A stretch of DNA of 64,000 nucleotides. Source: Silurus meridionalis (lineage: Eukaryota > Chordata > Actinopteri > Siluriformes > Siluridae). The stretch covers positions 30,708,362 to 30,772,361 of the forward strand of contig NC_060886.1 in NCBI RefSeq assembly GCF_014805685.1, read 5' to 3'. The notes below the pieces were generated by a model, which made no database searches, had not been told where the DNA came from, and was given only the letters and a program-made list of their open reading frames with translations. The position numbers and the translations under genes were made by a program. Below, piece by piece: positions 11,886 through 23,399 of this stretch; the first letter of the stretch is position 1; every line of letters starts with the position of its first letter.

Positions 11886-12834
11886 TTGAATGTTATAAAA
11901 CTACTCATGTGGAATAATATATTTAAAGATGTTTGGCTGGCATTGGTGCGTAACAATAATTAAATTGCCTGTAAATTTCCAGACTCTGTAGTTATTAAAG
12001 GAAAAGCAGATAACACAAAAATGTAGTTTGAACATATCAAATACTGTGCAGATCATTTGTTAGCGTTGTAAATAACAGCTTAGTGACCGAGATCGTATGC
12101 GTAATGAATATTGGAGCCATTTTCCTTTTCCATTTGCTCACTTCTGGGCAAATCTATGACCTGTTTTAATGAGCTAAACACTTTTTATTCTGATCCACAC
12201 ACACACACATACACACAAACACACACAAACCTCAATCTCATAATACAGCCCCAAATCTAATTTCTCCATATGAAGTGACCTGTAAAATGGTGTGAGCCCT
12301 GGTCCTGCACCGGCTCTATGTAAAAGCTGTAGATTGCTTCATCCAGAGTCCAGTATTAACCCTTTCTCTGCTCTTTAAAAGTACTCTCACACACTCACAC
12401 TTACTTTCTGCAGTGAATGGGATGCCCCCTTTGTGACCTGCCGAAGAAATACAAAAAGCGATGAAGCCAAAGTATTACCAAGTAATAAAGAACAAAGCAG
12501 CTGCTAAGAGCGACGCTATAAAGCCAGGAGCCGACAGAAGCAGTGGAAGAAAAAAATGATAAAATTTTAAAAGTAAGAGAATGTAGAAGAGGAGGTTTTT
12601 TTTCGATGGAACCAGTTGGATGCCTTTGAGAAGAACAAAAAATAAATTTATATTTTGCGCATTGGGAATTGAAAATTCGCACCAGCCTTGTATGTAGATT
12701 TATGAACATCACGTAACTATTTTTATCTTCATAAATGATCTGATAAATTGTTTACGTCTTCTGGAATATGTAAATAATTTGTCTAATGATAGGAAATAAT
12801 ACAATGCTTAGCTTTTTGAACCAGGACCTGAAGG
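11886..12834. other. Noncoding, no recognised element
   Basis: Unique-looking sequence with a short interrupted CA tract at 12197-12230. The 103-residue minus-strand frame at 12401-12712 shows no recognisable family. Confidence 0.4.
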
Positions 12835-12839
12835 GGAAG

Positions 12840-12960
12840 TAGTAGTTCAAGTGGGTTGGTCTTTGTCTCGGAAGTTCAAATCTAAAATGCTGTCACTGCT
12901 GGGCCCCTGAGCATGGCCCTTACTCCTCAACTGCTCAGATGTATAATTGAGATTTTCAAT
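12840..12960 (+). mobile_element. tRNA-derived fish SINE fragment
   Basis: B-box-like GAAGTTCAAATCTAAAATGC, then CTGCTGGGCCCCTGAGCATG and GCCCTTACTCCTCAACTGCT. Same SINE family as 2735-2870; the 3' 'TCGCTCTGGA' tail is missing. Confidence 0.65.
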
Positions 12961-13114
12961 CAGGCAATCTGTGATCTCTGTTACTTTGGCCATAGCATAA
13001 GCTGATTTTAGAAACAAAGATTCTTCGACTGATGTGGTGAGAAAAACAAAAAACATCCAAAGTGGGGATGTCTAAACTTGTTCAAGCTGTAGCTGTGGTA
13101 ACTAATAACCATGC

Positions 13115-13600
13115 TTTACTAGGGTACATTTCAAGAAAATTTCCATACAAACTTTATCTGTGGAATTTCGAAAATATAACAATATGGAAATTTATGGGAT
13201 TTTTCCAAAATATACCGTTTTGTTCTGAATTTTCGTTCATATAAATGCAGGCTTGATGTGCATAAGAGACTTTTTTCAAGTTTTAAACCTAAATCTATGT
13301 AATTACATTTTTTGACATTCAAAGAAATGATGTGTGATGTTATGAATGAATGCACAGTGCCTGTAGGGGGCGTGACCCTGCACCAAGTGTGCTGTGTGCA
13401 TGTGATTGTTGAATGTGCAGTTCAATTAAAATTGCATTTAATCTGGTTGTTTTAAAGAAAACTATCCTAATACATTTAAGTTCCCTGTTAGAGGCTCACC
13501 TGCAATTTTGTAAATTCAAATTTTTTTCCGTTAATTCCCATATTTTTCCGTTAGTTGACATGGAACGCTTCCAGTCTTGAAAATTCCTGGAATTTTGCAT
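13115..13600. mobile_element. Non-autonomous DNA element with AATTCC-rich ends
   Basis: Both ends are rich in AAATTTCC/GGAATTT words (TATGGAAATTTATGGGATTT at 13183; TTCCGTTAATTCCCATATTT at 13528; CCTGGAATTTTGCATCCTAC near 13587). The interior carries TGCCTGTAGGGGGCGTGACC. This is the architecture of a fish DNA repeat with terminal homology; the related fragment is at 3330-3485. No target duplication was confirmed. Confidence 0.5.
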
Positions 13601-14049
13601 CCTACTTTTTACAACCATGCTGTTCAGAGAAGCATCTCACGAGCTAATCAGGCTACAACAGCACCAGATTAACTTCTCCTTTCAACCTTCCAACCAAAAG
13701 TCTAGAAAAGACAAAACCTCTTTTTATTCTGTTTCTGAAATGCCCTGGTCAGTATTAGTAAGCATGCTATCTCTTCTCAAAGACTCCAGAACGTATATAT
13801 TTACTGCCAACTTCACCCATGATTAAATCTCTTCTAATAAGCAGGTTAATTCCTGTAATATTACACCCAAAATAGATGGTTTTGAGGTGACACCTGGGAA
13901 AACAAACCCCACAGGAGCACACTGCAGGGTGTAGAGGGATGAAATGATCCTTTCAGTTCATTTAAAATTAAATGTAAAAGAAAAGAGCAGAGAAGGGAAT
14001 CAGATGCTGGAGAAATATGTGCTTTATGAACATCTTAGTCCTCGTTTGT
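13601..14049. other. Noncoding, no recognised element
   Basis: No transposon, RNA or gene recognised; AT-rich with ordinary complexity. Confidence 0.4.
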
Positions 14050-14215
14050 TGTTATAAACCTTCACTCTTCTGGGAAGATGTTCCACTGGATTTTTGGTGG
14101 AGTTTTGCAGTCATTCAGCCTTGAATCAGGTACTGATGCAGGTGAGGTGAGGAGGCCTGGGTTCCGTGCAGTCAGCATTCCAGTTCATCCAAATAGGGTT
14201 GGAGATCATAGCAGG
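14050..14215 (-). mobile_element. Tc1-like element fragment
   Basis: Landmarks CTTCACTCTTCTGGGAAGAT, GTTCCACTGGATTTTTGGTG, GCAGGTGAGGTGAGGAGGCC and GCAGTCAGCATTCCAGTTCA appear in the antisense family order. Truncated on both sides. Confidence 0.7.
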
Positions 14216-14773
14216 AAACCTTTTACTTCACCTCATCTTAAGCATCTAGATGCAGCTGGGAAATTTGACGAGATCGCATCCAAAGACGTTCAATACAATC
14301 ATGTGGCTGTAACTATGAGGAAGAACAACATACTTCCAGAACGCAGAAATATTTTACATGAAACAAAACTGGACAGCTTGTAATTTATGACCTTGCTTTG
14401 ACCCTGTGTTAGTCCTTTAATGAAACTCGCACGGTTTTAACATGAACGCCGAGATTCTTATCATCCCGATAAAAAGAGCGCTAATAAAATAATACGATGT
14501 TGAAGCAGTAAACCGCTTGCAGCATATAAACACCAAAGTAGCCTCTTAATAGCACACACATTACCTGTTTTTCCCCTCACTACACTGACCTTTTCTACAG
14601 TTAGGTGCATCATTCTGGCCACTTAGTTCTCCGTTAGCACCACTGAAAAAGCAATAAAAGGACTTGAACCCTGACTCGGTCTTTCCAACCTCATCACTGT
14701 TCACCTCCATTCAACGCAATTATAAATCACAGCCTGTAATCATCGTTTTACTGCATCTGATAAAAAGGCTGGA

Positions 14774-14839
14774 GATGGATGGATGGATGGATGGATGGAT
14801 GGATGGATGGATGGATGGAGAGACAGACAGACAGACAGA
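14774..14839. repeat. Compound (GATG)n-(AGAC)n microsatellite
   Basis: About eleven GATG units followed directly by five AGAC units, a typical compound tetranucleotide array. Confidence 0.97.
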
Positions 14840-15504
14840 TGCGTCTTGTTCTTTTTAAATGGCGCTCCGAGGCAGATGTTTTAGCAGCGAAAAATAATAA
14901 AAAAATGATTACAGGGTGCATGCTTAGATGTTTTGACCTCCATCAGGAAGGTCAGACTGAGAGCAGAATGGGCTTGGCTAAAGCAGGAGGCTAGAAATTG
15001 GCCAAAAATAAAGGGAACGAGGGCAAGTAATAATTAATGGCTGTGGTTAATGAGTTTGCAGGAGTGATGGCGAGCCAAGGTCGGGATGTGATTAAAGGGA
15101 CCGAGCTGGAAAGTAGAAAGATAGAGAGAGAGAAAAAAGAGAGCGAGAGAAGGGTCGAGGTTAAGATTCGCAGATTAAACACTAAAATATCTGCAGTTTA
15201 AAGCAATTTTGTTAACATAGACCACAGCGACTTCAAAGAAACGGGAGGTCGATTTGGAGAACGTCTCTGTTTTGTTAATATTGGAACCAAATGTTTACTT
15301 GTTTGTCTTATTCTGACTCGATACAATTTTGTCATTTAAAAAAAAAATAGAATTCAATAGAATAAAAATGCAGTAAAGGAATTGTCAGGGTTGTCAACTA
15401 TGGGTTTTTATTCCAGCAGCACTGCACATTCATTGTTGCATAGAAACAAAATGCATGTGTCTCAGAAACCATCAGAGGTGTTTCCACACTTTTCACAGGT
15501 GCGC
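14840..15504. other. Noncoding, no recognised element
   Basis: Includes a short GA-rich stretch at 15122-15150. No gene or transposon recognised. Confidence 0.4.
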
Positions 15505-15695
15505 AATACATTGTATGGACAAAAGTTTTTGGAAGCCGAAGCAAACGATTGTAATTTTTTAACATCCTAACATTCAACCTGTAGTCCCCGTTCGCTGTGA
15601 GAATAACCTCCACTTTTCTGGGGAGATGTTCCACTAGATTTTGGAGTGTGTTTGTCGAGACTTGTGCGCATTCGGCCACTTCTTTAAGTGTAAAA
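15505..15695 (-). mobile_element. Tc1-like element, terminal fragment with one end
   Basis: Starts with the terminal word TGTATGGACAAAAGTTTTTG, then GAATAACCTCCACTTTTCTG, GGGGAGATGTTCCACTAGAT and TTTTGGAGTGTGTTTGTCGA. One transposon end is preserved and the other side is lost. Confidence 0.75.
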
Positions 15696-16199
15696 CATGA
15701 CTCGTCTTCCTAAAACTATTTTACACCGTAAACCGTCATTTTCCATAATCCCAAGATCGCATCTCGCTCAATAATGTATTCTCTTCCATTCTCGACAATC
15801 TTTGGAAAAGGTTGAAAGACCTAAAAACTGCTCATTTTAGTTCTTAAAATGTCACCAAGCTCGGCATTTTTATGACGGAAACTCCATCGAGGCGATTCTG
15901 AGAAGAGCAGAATAGCTGAAATTGAGTGAAGGGTTCAAACTGTGTGTTAGATGCCATCAAACCTTCCTAGCTTTAGAATTGGCAGTTGGACCAGAAACTT
16001 GGAAAGTTGGAAAGGCATGAAGACTTGGAGACGCCCCAATACCATTTGGGTCTTTTTTAATATTTACAACTCACACTATTTAGTAATTAAGGAACATCTG
16101 TGAAAGCTGATGCACTAAATGTCACAGTGGTTAAAATCTAATGTGGTTATAATCTTACTGAGAACTTCAAGACAACAAGAAAAGAGCTGGTGGATGATT

Positions 16200-16545
16200 T
16201 CAAGGCCAATAACCAGACCTGACTTTCCAGTCATATGTGGTTCTTCCTCAAAAAGTGGGAAGCACACAATTGTAGAGAACGTCTTTTCTAGGGAAATTTT
16301 CCCTTCACTTATACTTTGAGGCCCGAACCTGTTCCAGCATGGCACAAAGCACAAAGCCAGCTCCATGAAGAACTGCTTTAAATGGGATGGAGTGGAAAAG
16401 CTTCTGCTGTAGAGTTTACTGTATTAGAATGAATGTGAATGCTGACTGCACAGACCTCCTCACCTCACCTACATCACACCTGACTTTGTGGCTGAATAAA
16501 TCTCACATTTTTACAAAATCTAGTAGAACATTTTCCCAGAGTTTT
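16200..16545 (+). mobile_element. Tc1-like short element, almost complete
   Basis: Sense-order landmarks: CCTGACTTTCCAGTCATATG, GGGAAGCACACAATTGTAGA, AAATTTTCCCTTCACTTATA, AACCTGTTCCAGCATGGCAC, CACAAAGCCAGCTCCATGAA, ATGTGAATGCTGACTGCACA, GACCTCCTCACCTCACCTAC and AAAATCTAGTAGAACATTTT. The copy covers nearly the whole short form; frames are broken. Confidence 0.8.
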
Positions 16546-17074
16546 TGGACTGAGCTGAAAAAGTGTCTCAGAGCAAAGAGAACATTGAACCTGGGTGAGA
16601 TACACCAGCTCTGTCAGTTTTCTGGCAATGTGTTGTGGGAAGAGGAACCCGTGTGATTGCTTACACTAAACTCGGAGAAAAACACAAGTGTAACAAATCC
16701 ATTTTGCCGTATTTAAACGTTCTGTGCTCCACAGAGTTCTTCGGCTCGCTCTCTTCGTCCTTTGAAAATGAAAGATCTTCAGCAGACTCGACTTCAGTAA
16801 TAAAAAAATCTTGGATATTAGAGATAATTATATCTTCTCGCTCCTGCAGATTTATTTGTGTCTGTAGTCCAGAGACCAAGATTTCTCTCGGATTTTACTG
16901 AAGGTCGTGAAGGTTTTGCTGATCTGAAATCAATCACATCAGTGGCAGCTTCTTCTCTTCCTCGCATACTTCAGCCCATGATCTGATGACTACAGTGTGC
17001 TGTGAGTCACTGTTTGGGAGTTTAGAACTTTAGGGAATGATCGTTGTATGTGTGTGTGCTTGTGAGAGAGAAAG

Positions 17075-17078
<4 letters not shown>

Positions 17079-17105
<27 letters not shown>
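17079..17105. repeat. (TG)n microsatellite
   Basis: Pure TG run inside a 17041-17150 region of further TG- and AG-rich sequence. Confidence 0.95.
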
Positions 17106-17106
<1 letters not shown>

Positions 17107-17276
17107 CATGTGAGTGTGTGTCTGTGTGTGAGAGTGTGTGTGTGGGGAAAGAGAGATAGGGAGAGAGACAGAAAGAGACACTGATGTGCTGCCTTGACCC
17201 CTTAACAGCCCTGTTTACTCTTACTGATGTTGCATTGATCCTCAAGTGAGCGTGTACCAGCGAATCAATGATGCTC

Positions 17277-17278
<2 letters not shown>

Positions 17279-17321
<43 letters not shown>
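17279..17321. repeat. (TG)n microsatellite, 43 bp
   Basis: Pure TG run between ATGCTCCC and GGATGGAGG. Confidence 0.97.
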
Positions 17322-17322
<1 letters not shown>

Positions 17323-17439
17323 ATGGAGGCTGGTTTTATCTGGGCAAGTGTTGGAGTTGATGAGCTCAAAAATTGGTTTTTCTGAGATTTTAACTACTAA
17401 ATGCGCCTCCTTGGTGTCGGAATACTATTGAAATTCAGT

Positions 17440-17895
17440 GTGTATGTGAAAGAATGTGTGTGTGTGTGTGTGTGTGTGTATCTTAGTGGGGACCAGATGT
17501 CCTCATAAGGTTATAATAACATGGGTTCCTTTCGGTGTGTGTGTGTGTCTGTGCGTGTGTGTGTTTATATTTTAGTGGGGACCAGATGTCCTCACAAGGT
17601 GATAATGATCAAATGTGGGCTCCTTTGGATGTGTTTTTATATCTTAGTGGGGACCAGATGTCCCCACAAGGTTATAACAAACACATGAGGGCTCCTTTCA
17701 ATGTGTGTGTTTTATATCTTATTGGGGACCAGATGTCCTCACAAGGTTATAACGATTACATGTGAGCTCTTTACGGTGTGTGTGTGTGTGTGTGTGTGTG
17801 TGTATTTATATCATATCAGGAATCAGATGTCCCCACAAGGTTATAACAATCATATTTGGGCATATTTGGAGTGTGTGTGTGTGTGTTTTATGAGT
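17440..17895. repeat. Five-unit minisatellite with a GTGGGGAC...GTCCCCAC hairpin
   Basis: Units begin near 17483, 17572, 17643, 17719 and 17812, spaced 89, 71, 76 and 93 bp. Each contains TTAGTGGGGACCAGATGTCC then CCACAAGGTTATAA and GGCTCCTTT, and is separated by a variable (TG)n tract. The core GTGGGGAC-CAGAT-GTCCCCAC is an 8-bp stem with a 5-nt loop, perfect in the third unit. Length variation lies mainly in the TG spacer. This is not a CRISPR array: spacers are low-complexity and units diverge. Confidence 0.9.
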
Positions 17896-19082
17896 GAATA
17901 GAGACAGCTATTAAACAGACGTGTGCAGTTATTAATACAGCCTTCGATCCTCAGTTGAGACGAGATGATGATGTCATGGAGCTCAGCGTTCTGCTCACAG
18001 ATGGTAGTTCGGGTAACTATGGGATGCCTGGCATATTTCCGGAGGTCAGGTCGCCAAGGAAATGCCGCATTTAATCGTTTCTTACCTACTCAGACTTTCC
18101 TAATATGTGCAAGTGAATGTTGCCCGTGTGTGTGTATGCATTTAATAAGTGTAAAATGACAGATGGATGCTGAGGTTGCTCGCTGTGTGTTGCATGGTAG
18201 AAAAGTGCACTGGCCAACAGAAAACAAGTCACACTGGAGGACAAAAATTTGCTGAGGAGATAAATTTGCAGCCTGAGCGTGACGTGGGCGAGCATCCACA
18301 CTTGTGTGGGGTTCCTGTAGAGAAAACTGCAGGTGGGATCTGCCTTCTTTGTGAATCTGGAAACGCCGAAACAGTTTCACAGATGTTTGATTGTGATGAT
18401 TCCGTCGAAGGCCTTTCTTTCGTTTTCTTTTTTTTTTGTCGCTCGGATGACGCAGAGTTGTAGTTACCTCGTGCACTGCTCAGCAGCTTTTTCTGACCTG
18501 CTGCGCAAACTCAATTTCCACTCTAAGGTCAGTATTTTATAGCTGCCATATTGCTTTTTATGTCGTCTATATAGGCCAGGGACAGGGAAAAAAACAACAG
18601 CCTCTCAGGACGCACCTACTAAAGCTGATTCATAGCCGGCAAATTCGAGTGTTTTAAAGCAGGAAAATTGCCAGATTGTGCTGGAGCTCAGCCCATCAGG
18701 GAGGAACATAAGTCTTCAGAACAGTCTCATACAGGAGCTCCTGAAGAATTTTTTTTTTTTAGATCTGCACCATCATCTCATACATCATTTCTAATTATTT
18801 TAGCAAAAAAAATAACCTTCAACCTGACCTTACTCAATCACACTTTTTGGCTGCTCACAAATGTATAAGGATACAGCAGATGTCGTGGCCTTGGAAAACT
18901 TCTCACATGGTCAAAATCCGACATTTTATTCAATAAGCTGTTTTTAAAAAAAAAAGGTGGAATTGTTGTGTTTTGGACGCATTTTATTTACAATTGAAGG
19001 TCTAGCATAAAAAGTCTAACAAAAAAAGATATTTAGGAATTATTCTTACTTTTATAAAAATATCTATTTATTGATCTATGTT
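17896..19082. other. Noncoding, no recognised element
   Basis: Opposite-strand frames at 18086-18476 overlap and none resembles a known protein. T- and A-rich homopolymers at 18428-18437 and 18950. Nothing else recognised. Confidence 0.4.
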
Positions 19083-19141
19083 GAATAAATAGAATATTTA
19101 TAAACAATAGAAAATAAATAAATAGAATATTTATAAACAAA
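19083..19141. repeat. AT-rich tandem duplication
   Basis: AATAAATAGAATATTTATAA followed by ACA occurs twice, starting near 19083 and 19118 (35-bp spacing). Confidence 0.8.
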
Positions 19142-19194
19142 TCCAAATAAAAAAAAATTGATTTGAATCAAACCTACACTATATTCTTGCAAAC

Positions 19195-19552
19195 GTATTG
19201 GGTCACCTGACTTTTCCACCCATATGTGGTTCTTCTCCAAACAAAGTTTTGAATTCTGTAGCATGAAATTTTTCCTTCACTTCAATTAGAGACCTAAACC
19301 TGTTCCAGATGTTTGTGCACATGAAGATATGCTTTTCATTGATTGGAGTGGATGATCTCCTGCTATAGAGCTCTTGAACTCCATTTAGATGAATTTGAAC
19401 GCTAAGTGCACCCCAGACCTCCTCACCTCCTCATCAGTACATTTCTTCTGCAAAAATCTGGTGGAACATCTTCCCAAATGATTGGAGGTCATTATAACAG
19501 CACATGTGGAATGAGATGTTCAAGAAGCAGCACATAACGATCTTATGCTCAC
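19195..19552 (+). mobile_element. Tc1-like short element, near complete
   Basis: Landmarks in order: TTGGGTCACCTGACTTTTCC, CATATGTGGTTCTTCTCCAA, AACCTGTTCCAGATGTTTGT, GAGTGGATGATCTCCTGCTA, TGAATTTGAACGCTAAGTGC, CCCAGACCTCCTCACCTCCT, GGTGGAACATCTTCCCAAAT and GTGGAATGAGATGTTCAAGA. Spans one terminus to close to the other without a transposase core. Confidence 0.8.
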
Positions 19553-19844
19553 ACACGTACTGTAATAATACGGCCTGGTGACATTAAGGTTTCATTATTG
19601 TGTATTATAGGAAATTATTCTGATTTCATGTCTCATTAAATGTAACAAAGGGAAAAAATATATAATAAATATATAATATATAATAAAATATAAATAAATT
19701 TTGTAAAAAGCGTCAAATGTTACAGCTGGTAAACTGTGATGAGCCTGACGATGGCTGGAGGAACGACTGTCAAATTTATAAACGTGGCTGACCTTCGTGT
19801 CATTGTTTAAATTTTTCGAGTTGTGAAGCCTTGAGAGCTACTAC

Positions 19845-19870
19845 TGTGTGTGTGTGTGTGTGTGTGTGCG
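19845..19870. repeat. (TG)n microsatellite
   Basis: TG run ending in CGAGACC. Confidence 0.95.
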
Positions 19871-19952
19871 AGACCATTCATTTCATCCTGGCAGTTTGGC
19901 AGAGACTCGATCCTCGGTAGACTTTGAGACTGATTCTGTACCTTCTCACCTT

Positions 19953-19955
<3 letters not shown>

Positions 19956-19993
<38 letters not shown>
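19956..19993. repeat. (CA)n microsatellite, 38 bp
   Basis: Pure CA run 86 bp after an inverse-sense TG run, so the pair could fold on itself. Confidence 0.97.
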
Positions 19994-19994
<1 letters not shown>

Positions 19995-20407
19995 CGGTGT
20001 AGGAGGAAGAACAGATTACCTTGGTGTCTCCCATCAAAGTTGTTCGAGCAGGAACAAGGAAAGGACGTTCCTGAAGGACAAAGGAAGAAAATAGGAACAG
20101 TGGCAGGAAAGAATAGCCGCATTGGGGCGCAAGGGAGAGTGGAAGAGGAAGAGGGGGACGATTTTAATGATGCCCCCGGCTCCCAGAGTAATATGATTCC
20201 GTTAAAGGAGAGTGGACTTCATCTGTGACTTTCATTAAGTGTGTTGAAGCTAATGATCTTCATCTCTCCCTCTCTCTTTCTCTCCATCTCTCTCTCCTTC
20301 TCTCCATCTCTCTCGTCTCTATGACACTCTGAAAGTATCATTACAACAGACCAGAACGTCCCACACCTCCACTGAGAGATATTATTGTACATCATTTTTC
20401 TGTCCTA

Positions 20408-20440
20408 CACACACACATACACACACACACACACACACAA
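20408..20440. repeat. (AC)n microsatellite with one interruption
   Basis: AC run with a TAC interruption near 20417. A CT-rich tract precedes it at 20265-20312. Confidence 0.95.
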
Positions 20441-20543
20441 TAAGCCACCAACAGTGTAAAAATGTGAGCCTATGAGTTAGGTGACCTTGGAACAGCAAAC
20501 TTAATTACTCTCTATAGTAATTATAACAGCTACAGTCTCAGCT

Positions 20544-20546
<3 letters not shown>

Positions 20547-20605
<59 letters not shown>
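20547..20605. repeat. (TG)n microsatellite, 59 bp
   Basis: One of the longest pure dinucleotide runs in the window, ending TACCAGACG. Confidence 0.98.
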
Positions 20606-20607
<2 letters not shown>

Positions 20608-21264
20608 CAGACGGTTGCTCTCTGTATAGGATTACCATTTATATGACCTTACAGCTCATCAGGTCATTCTTTGTGTGTGTGTGTGGGTGTGTGTATATAT
20701 AGTCATCATGGTTACGCCACTCCACCAGAGTCACACTCAAAAACCTTGTGATGAATGGCGGTGCGATAGGAACACGAGTGGGAGGAACATCCTGTTTGAG
20801 AGACTCATAGGAACGCAAGTGTATCTGTTGTCACATAAAGGTCAATAGCACATGATGAGTTCACGAGGTCAGGTTTTAGGTTCAGCAGTACAAAGGAATT
20901 TTCACTGGAAATGAGAAGATATGGTCCTCTACAGAACTAATGGTGTGAAAAGGTTATTTCTGATGTTTTGTGCTTCATGAGGAGGGTATGGATTTAATTT
21001 TAAGCTTTTAGATGTTCTGGAGAAGTTCATGCTGCTGAATTTGTAGCAATTTCCGTGTGACGCTAGCTGTCCACATACTTGTGACCAACTTTTAATTGAT
21101 TTCATCCAGGCTTCAGCTCCAGGGTTGCATAGTCATCCATGTACTTGGGTTCTGTTGGTGTTGATGTTCTTCTCATATTTTAATAAGTTTTCTTCCAGGG
21201 TTTTCTCGTTTCTTTCTCGGTTCTACGGAAGTACCGCAAGTGTGCCAATGTATGGCAGCTCATC
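20606..21264. other. Noncoding, no recognised element
   Basis: Short TG run near 20672-20696. Otherwise unremarkable. Confidence 0.4.
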
Positions 21265-21370
21265 ATGGTTTTTAGCCCCAGCACTCATTAAACTACCACT
21301 GTTGGGCCCTTGAGCAAGGGTCTTCATCTCTTTCTCTCTTCTAAGCATGGTAGATCATAGCTACATCACT
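21265..21370 (+). mobile_element. tRNA-derived fish SINE fragment
   Basis: GGTTTTTAGCCCCAGCACTC resembles the B-box region; then ACTACCACTGTTGGGCCCTT and GAGCAAGGGTCTTCATCTCT. Same family as the SINE at 43425; the tail has decayed. Confidence 0.6.
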
Positions 21371-21599
21371 TTCTGGCTCCAAAGATGAGAAGTTAAATTT
21401 CAATGATCAATTGATTGATGTCATCAATTGGAGGACACTGAGCAGCTGGAGATGGTTGAAGATGGACTTGGACTGTAATTAATGTCAATTGTCTGCTACA
21501 ATGATTCAGGACCACAGTTTGCATGAACAGCTCCGCATTTAAGCACCTATCACTGAACAGCGCACTTCAACAATGATGAAACTGTAATGAATAGGGTCT

Positions 21600-21830
21600 T
21601 AAAGATAATGATGGGTTCCCATTTGAGTCTGGTTCCTTGAGGTTCCTTGAGGTTTCTTCCTCATGCCATCTCAGGGTGTTTTTGCTTGCTACCTTCGCCA
21701 CTGGCTCATGCATTAGGAATACAAGTACAATTACAAGCAACAAACGTAAAAAATATTAATACAAACTTAGAACCTCTTTATCTCTGTGGAGCAACAATGT
21801 CTATTGGTAAAGTGCTTTACAAAAATTAAT
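21600..21830 (-). mobile_element. Otophysan dispersed repeat ('AAGCAGCTTTACA' family)
   Basis: The reverse complement follows a fish repeat family: AAAGCACTTTACCAATAGAC at one end, then CTAATGCATGAGCCAGTGGC, GAGATGGCATGAGGAAGAAA, CCTCAAGGAACCAGACTCAA and ATGGGAACCCATCATTATC. The related sense copy is at 62372-62725. The transposon class is not established by what I can see. Confidence 0.6.
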
Positions 21831-22372
21831 TCTCCTTCTGAGTTTCATCATTACAAATTATTAACAAGTCAAACCTCAGCCTCGGTTAAAAAAATAAAAT
21901 AAAATCTTGGTTTGTGTGAAATCTGTCAGTTGAAATTCCTCTCATTTTTGTGTGGGTTGTCAAAACATCGAGATCCTGTGAGACGCTCTGTTGGTGGCAG
22001 ACTGAATGGACACCGTGATTGGCGTCACACAGAGACTCGGAGATACATGCTAGGCTTAATGGGATGCTTTATCAGGAAATACCAAAGACCCAGAGTGAAG
22101 GATTTACTTTTTGCTACAAGCTGAAAGAACACAAAAAAAAGAAGGAAAAAAGAAAGGGAGGTGAGGTTATGGTGAAAACATCCACAGAGTCGAGCGAAAC
22201 CAGAGATGATCCTAATTCACTACATTGTTGCTACACTTTACGGTGTATTGTGGCTAATTTCACATTTATTGCATTCGAGTGCGTCACGGTAGCACTCCCA
22301 CTCAGACTGCAGTCCAAATGAACGTATTTGCTGATGCAAGATGGTGCTGAGCTATTTCCTGCATATCATTCT

Positions 22373-22375
<3 letters not shown>
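21831..22375. other. Noncoding, no recognised element
   Basis: Complex sequence at 21950-22320 with no frame or repeat I recognise. Confidence 0.35.

Positions 22376-22418
<43 letters not shown>
22376..22418. repeat. (CA)n microsatellite, 43 bp
   Basis: Pure CA run followed by TAAACACAAACACAC. Confidence 0.97.
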
Positions 22419-22420
<2 letters not shown>

Positions 22421-23176
22421 AACACAAACACACATGCCTGAGACTGCATTATAGCTTAAGGTTAAGTCATATCACCAGTATTCTCCCCGTCGAGAACTGA
22501 ACCAATTTATTCCACTGCTGACAGGGAAATAAACTCTTGCTAGGGTCGCCTGTTGAGAACGTCCATGGGGAGACCTTGCAAAATTTTCACACACAAACAT
22601 TGGTGTAAAGAAATGATTCCAAGGGCAGACCATTAAACTCGGAGCACACAAACACAATCGTATTTACGCAACTTGTTTATCCGTTTATCAGTCATAATTC
22701 CGTCACAATCCACAATCGCACTCTCATATGGAAATTTGTCCCAGTTGTAAAGGTACTGGATCAGAATGTTCATATATACAGTAACAGGACACACAGTCTG
22801 TGGACTGGTCATCTGCAGTCCAGATGAGAATGATGGTGGACCCCGAGTCTGGGAACGCCGTGTTTGAGGCAGGACCTCGTGACCTGGTTTTAGGAGAAAA
22901 AAAAGTAATCAGAGAAACCTGAGGAAACTCAGAAAGACACAATATGAAGCTGTGTGCAGGACAAAAACCCAAGTTCAGGGTCAATCCAGGGGTTTTGAGA
23001 TGACACACACTATCTATCTCTCTCTTTTTCTCTCTCCCTCGCGCTCTCTCTCTCAAAACCCACAAACACCTGTTCAGAAATACGCAACGTAATGTGTGGT
23101 TTTCTCTGAAATAAACCAATTGGACAAGGTGGTTCTTGGAGAGGGTTCATTAGGCTGTTCAGCCATGCTGTTGCTG

Positions 23177-23183
<7 letters not shown>
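22419..23183. other. Noncoding, with a CT-rich tract near 23014-23055
   Basis: Around 22905-22960 GAGAAACCTGAGGAAACTCA may be a decayed copy of the dispersed repeat at 25640-26085. No gene recognised. Confidence 0.35.

Positions 23184-23233
<50 letters not shown>
23184..23233. repeat. (CA)n microsatellite, about 50 bp
   Basis: Pure CA run after CTCTCT. A shorter CA run follows at 23380-23399. Confidence 0.97.
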
Positions 23234-23236
<3 letters not shown>

Positions 23237-23399
23237 AGAATCCCGAGGGCAGGTAGGTGGGTTAGCACAGAGAGGCCATGCCTAATTGCTCTGTGTGGTT
23301 CAGTCTGTTGGCTGTGGCTCTTAGGGGATGGAGGTTGCATGGCAAAATCACAAATCAAACTGGGCATTAGTGTTTGTATACACACACACACACACACAC

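Noticed and set aside
17440..17895. CRISPR array
   Set aside because: Units diverge, spacers are TG microsatellite and the context is eukaryotic.
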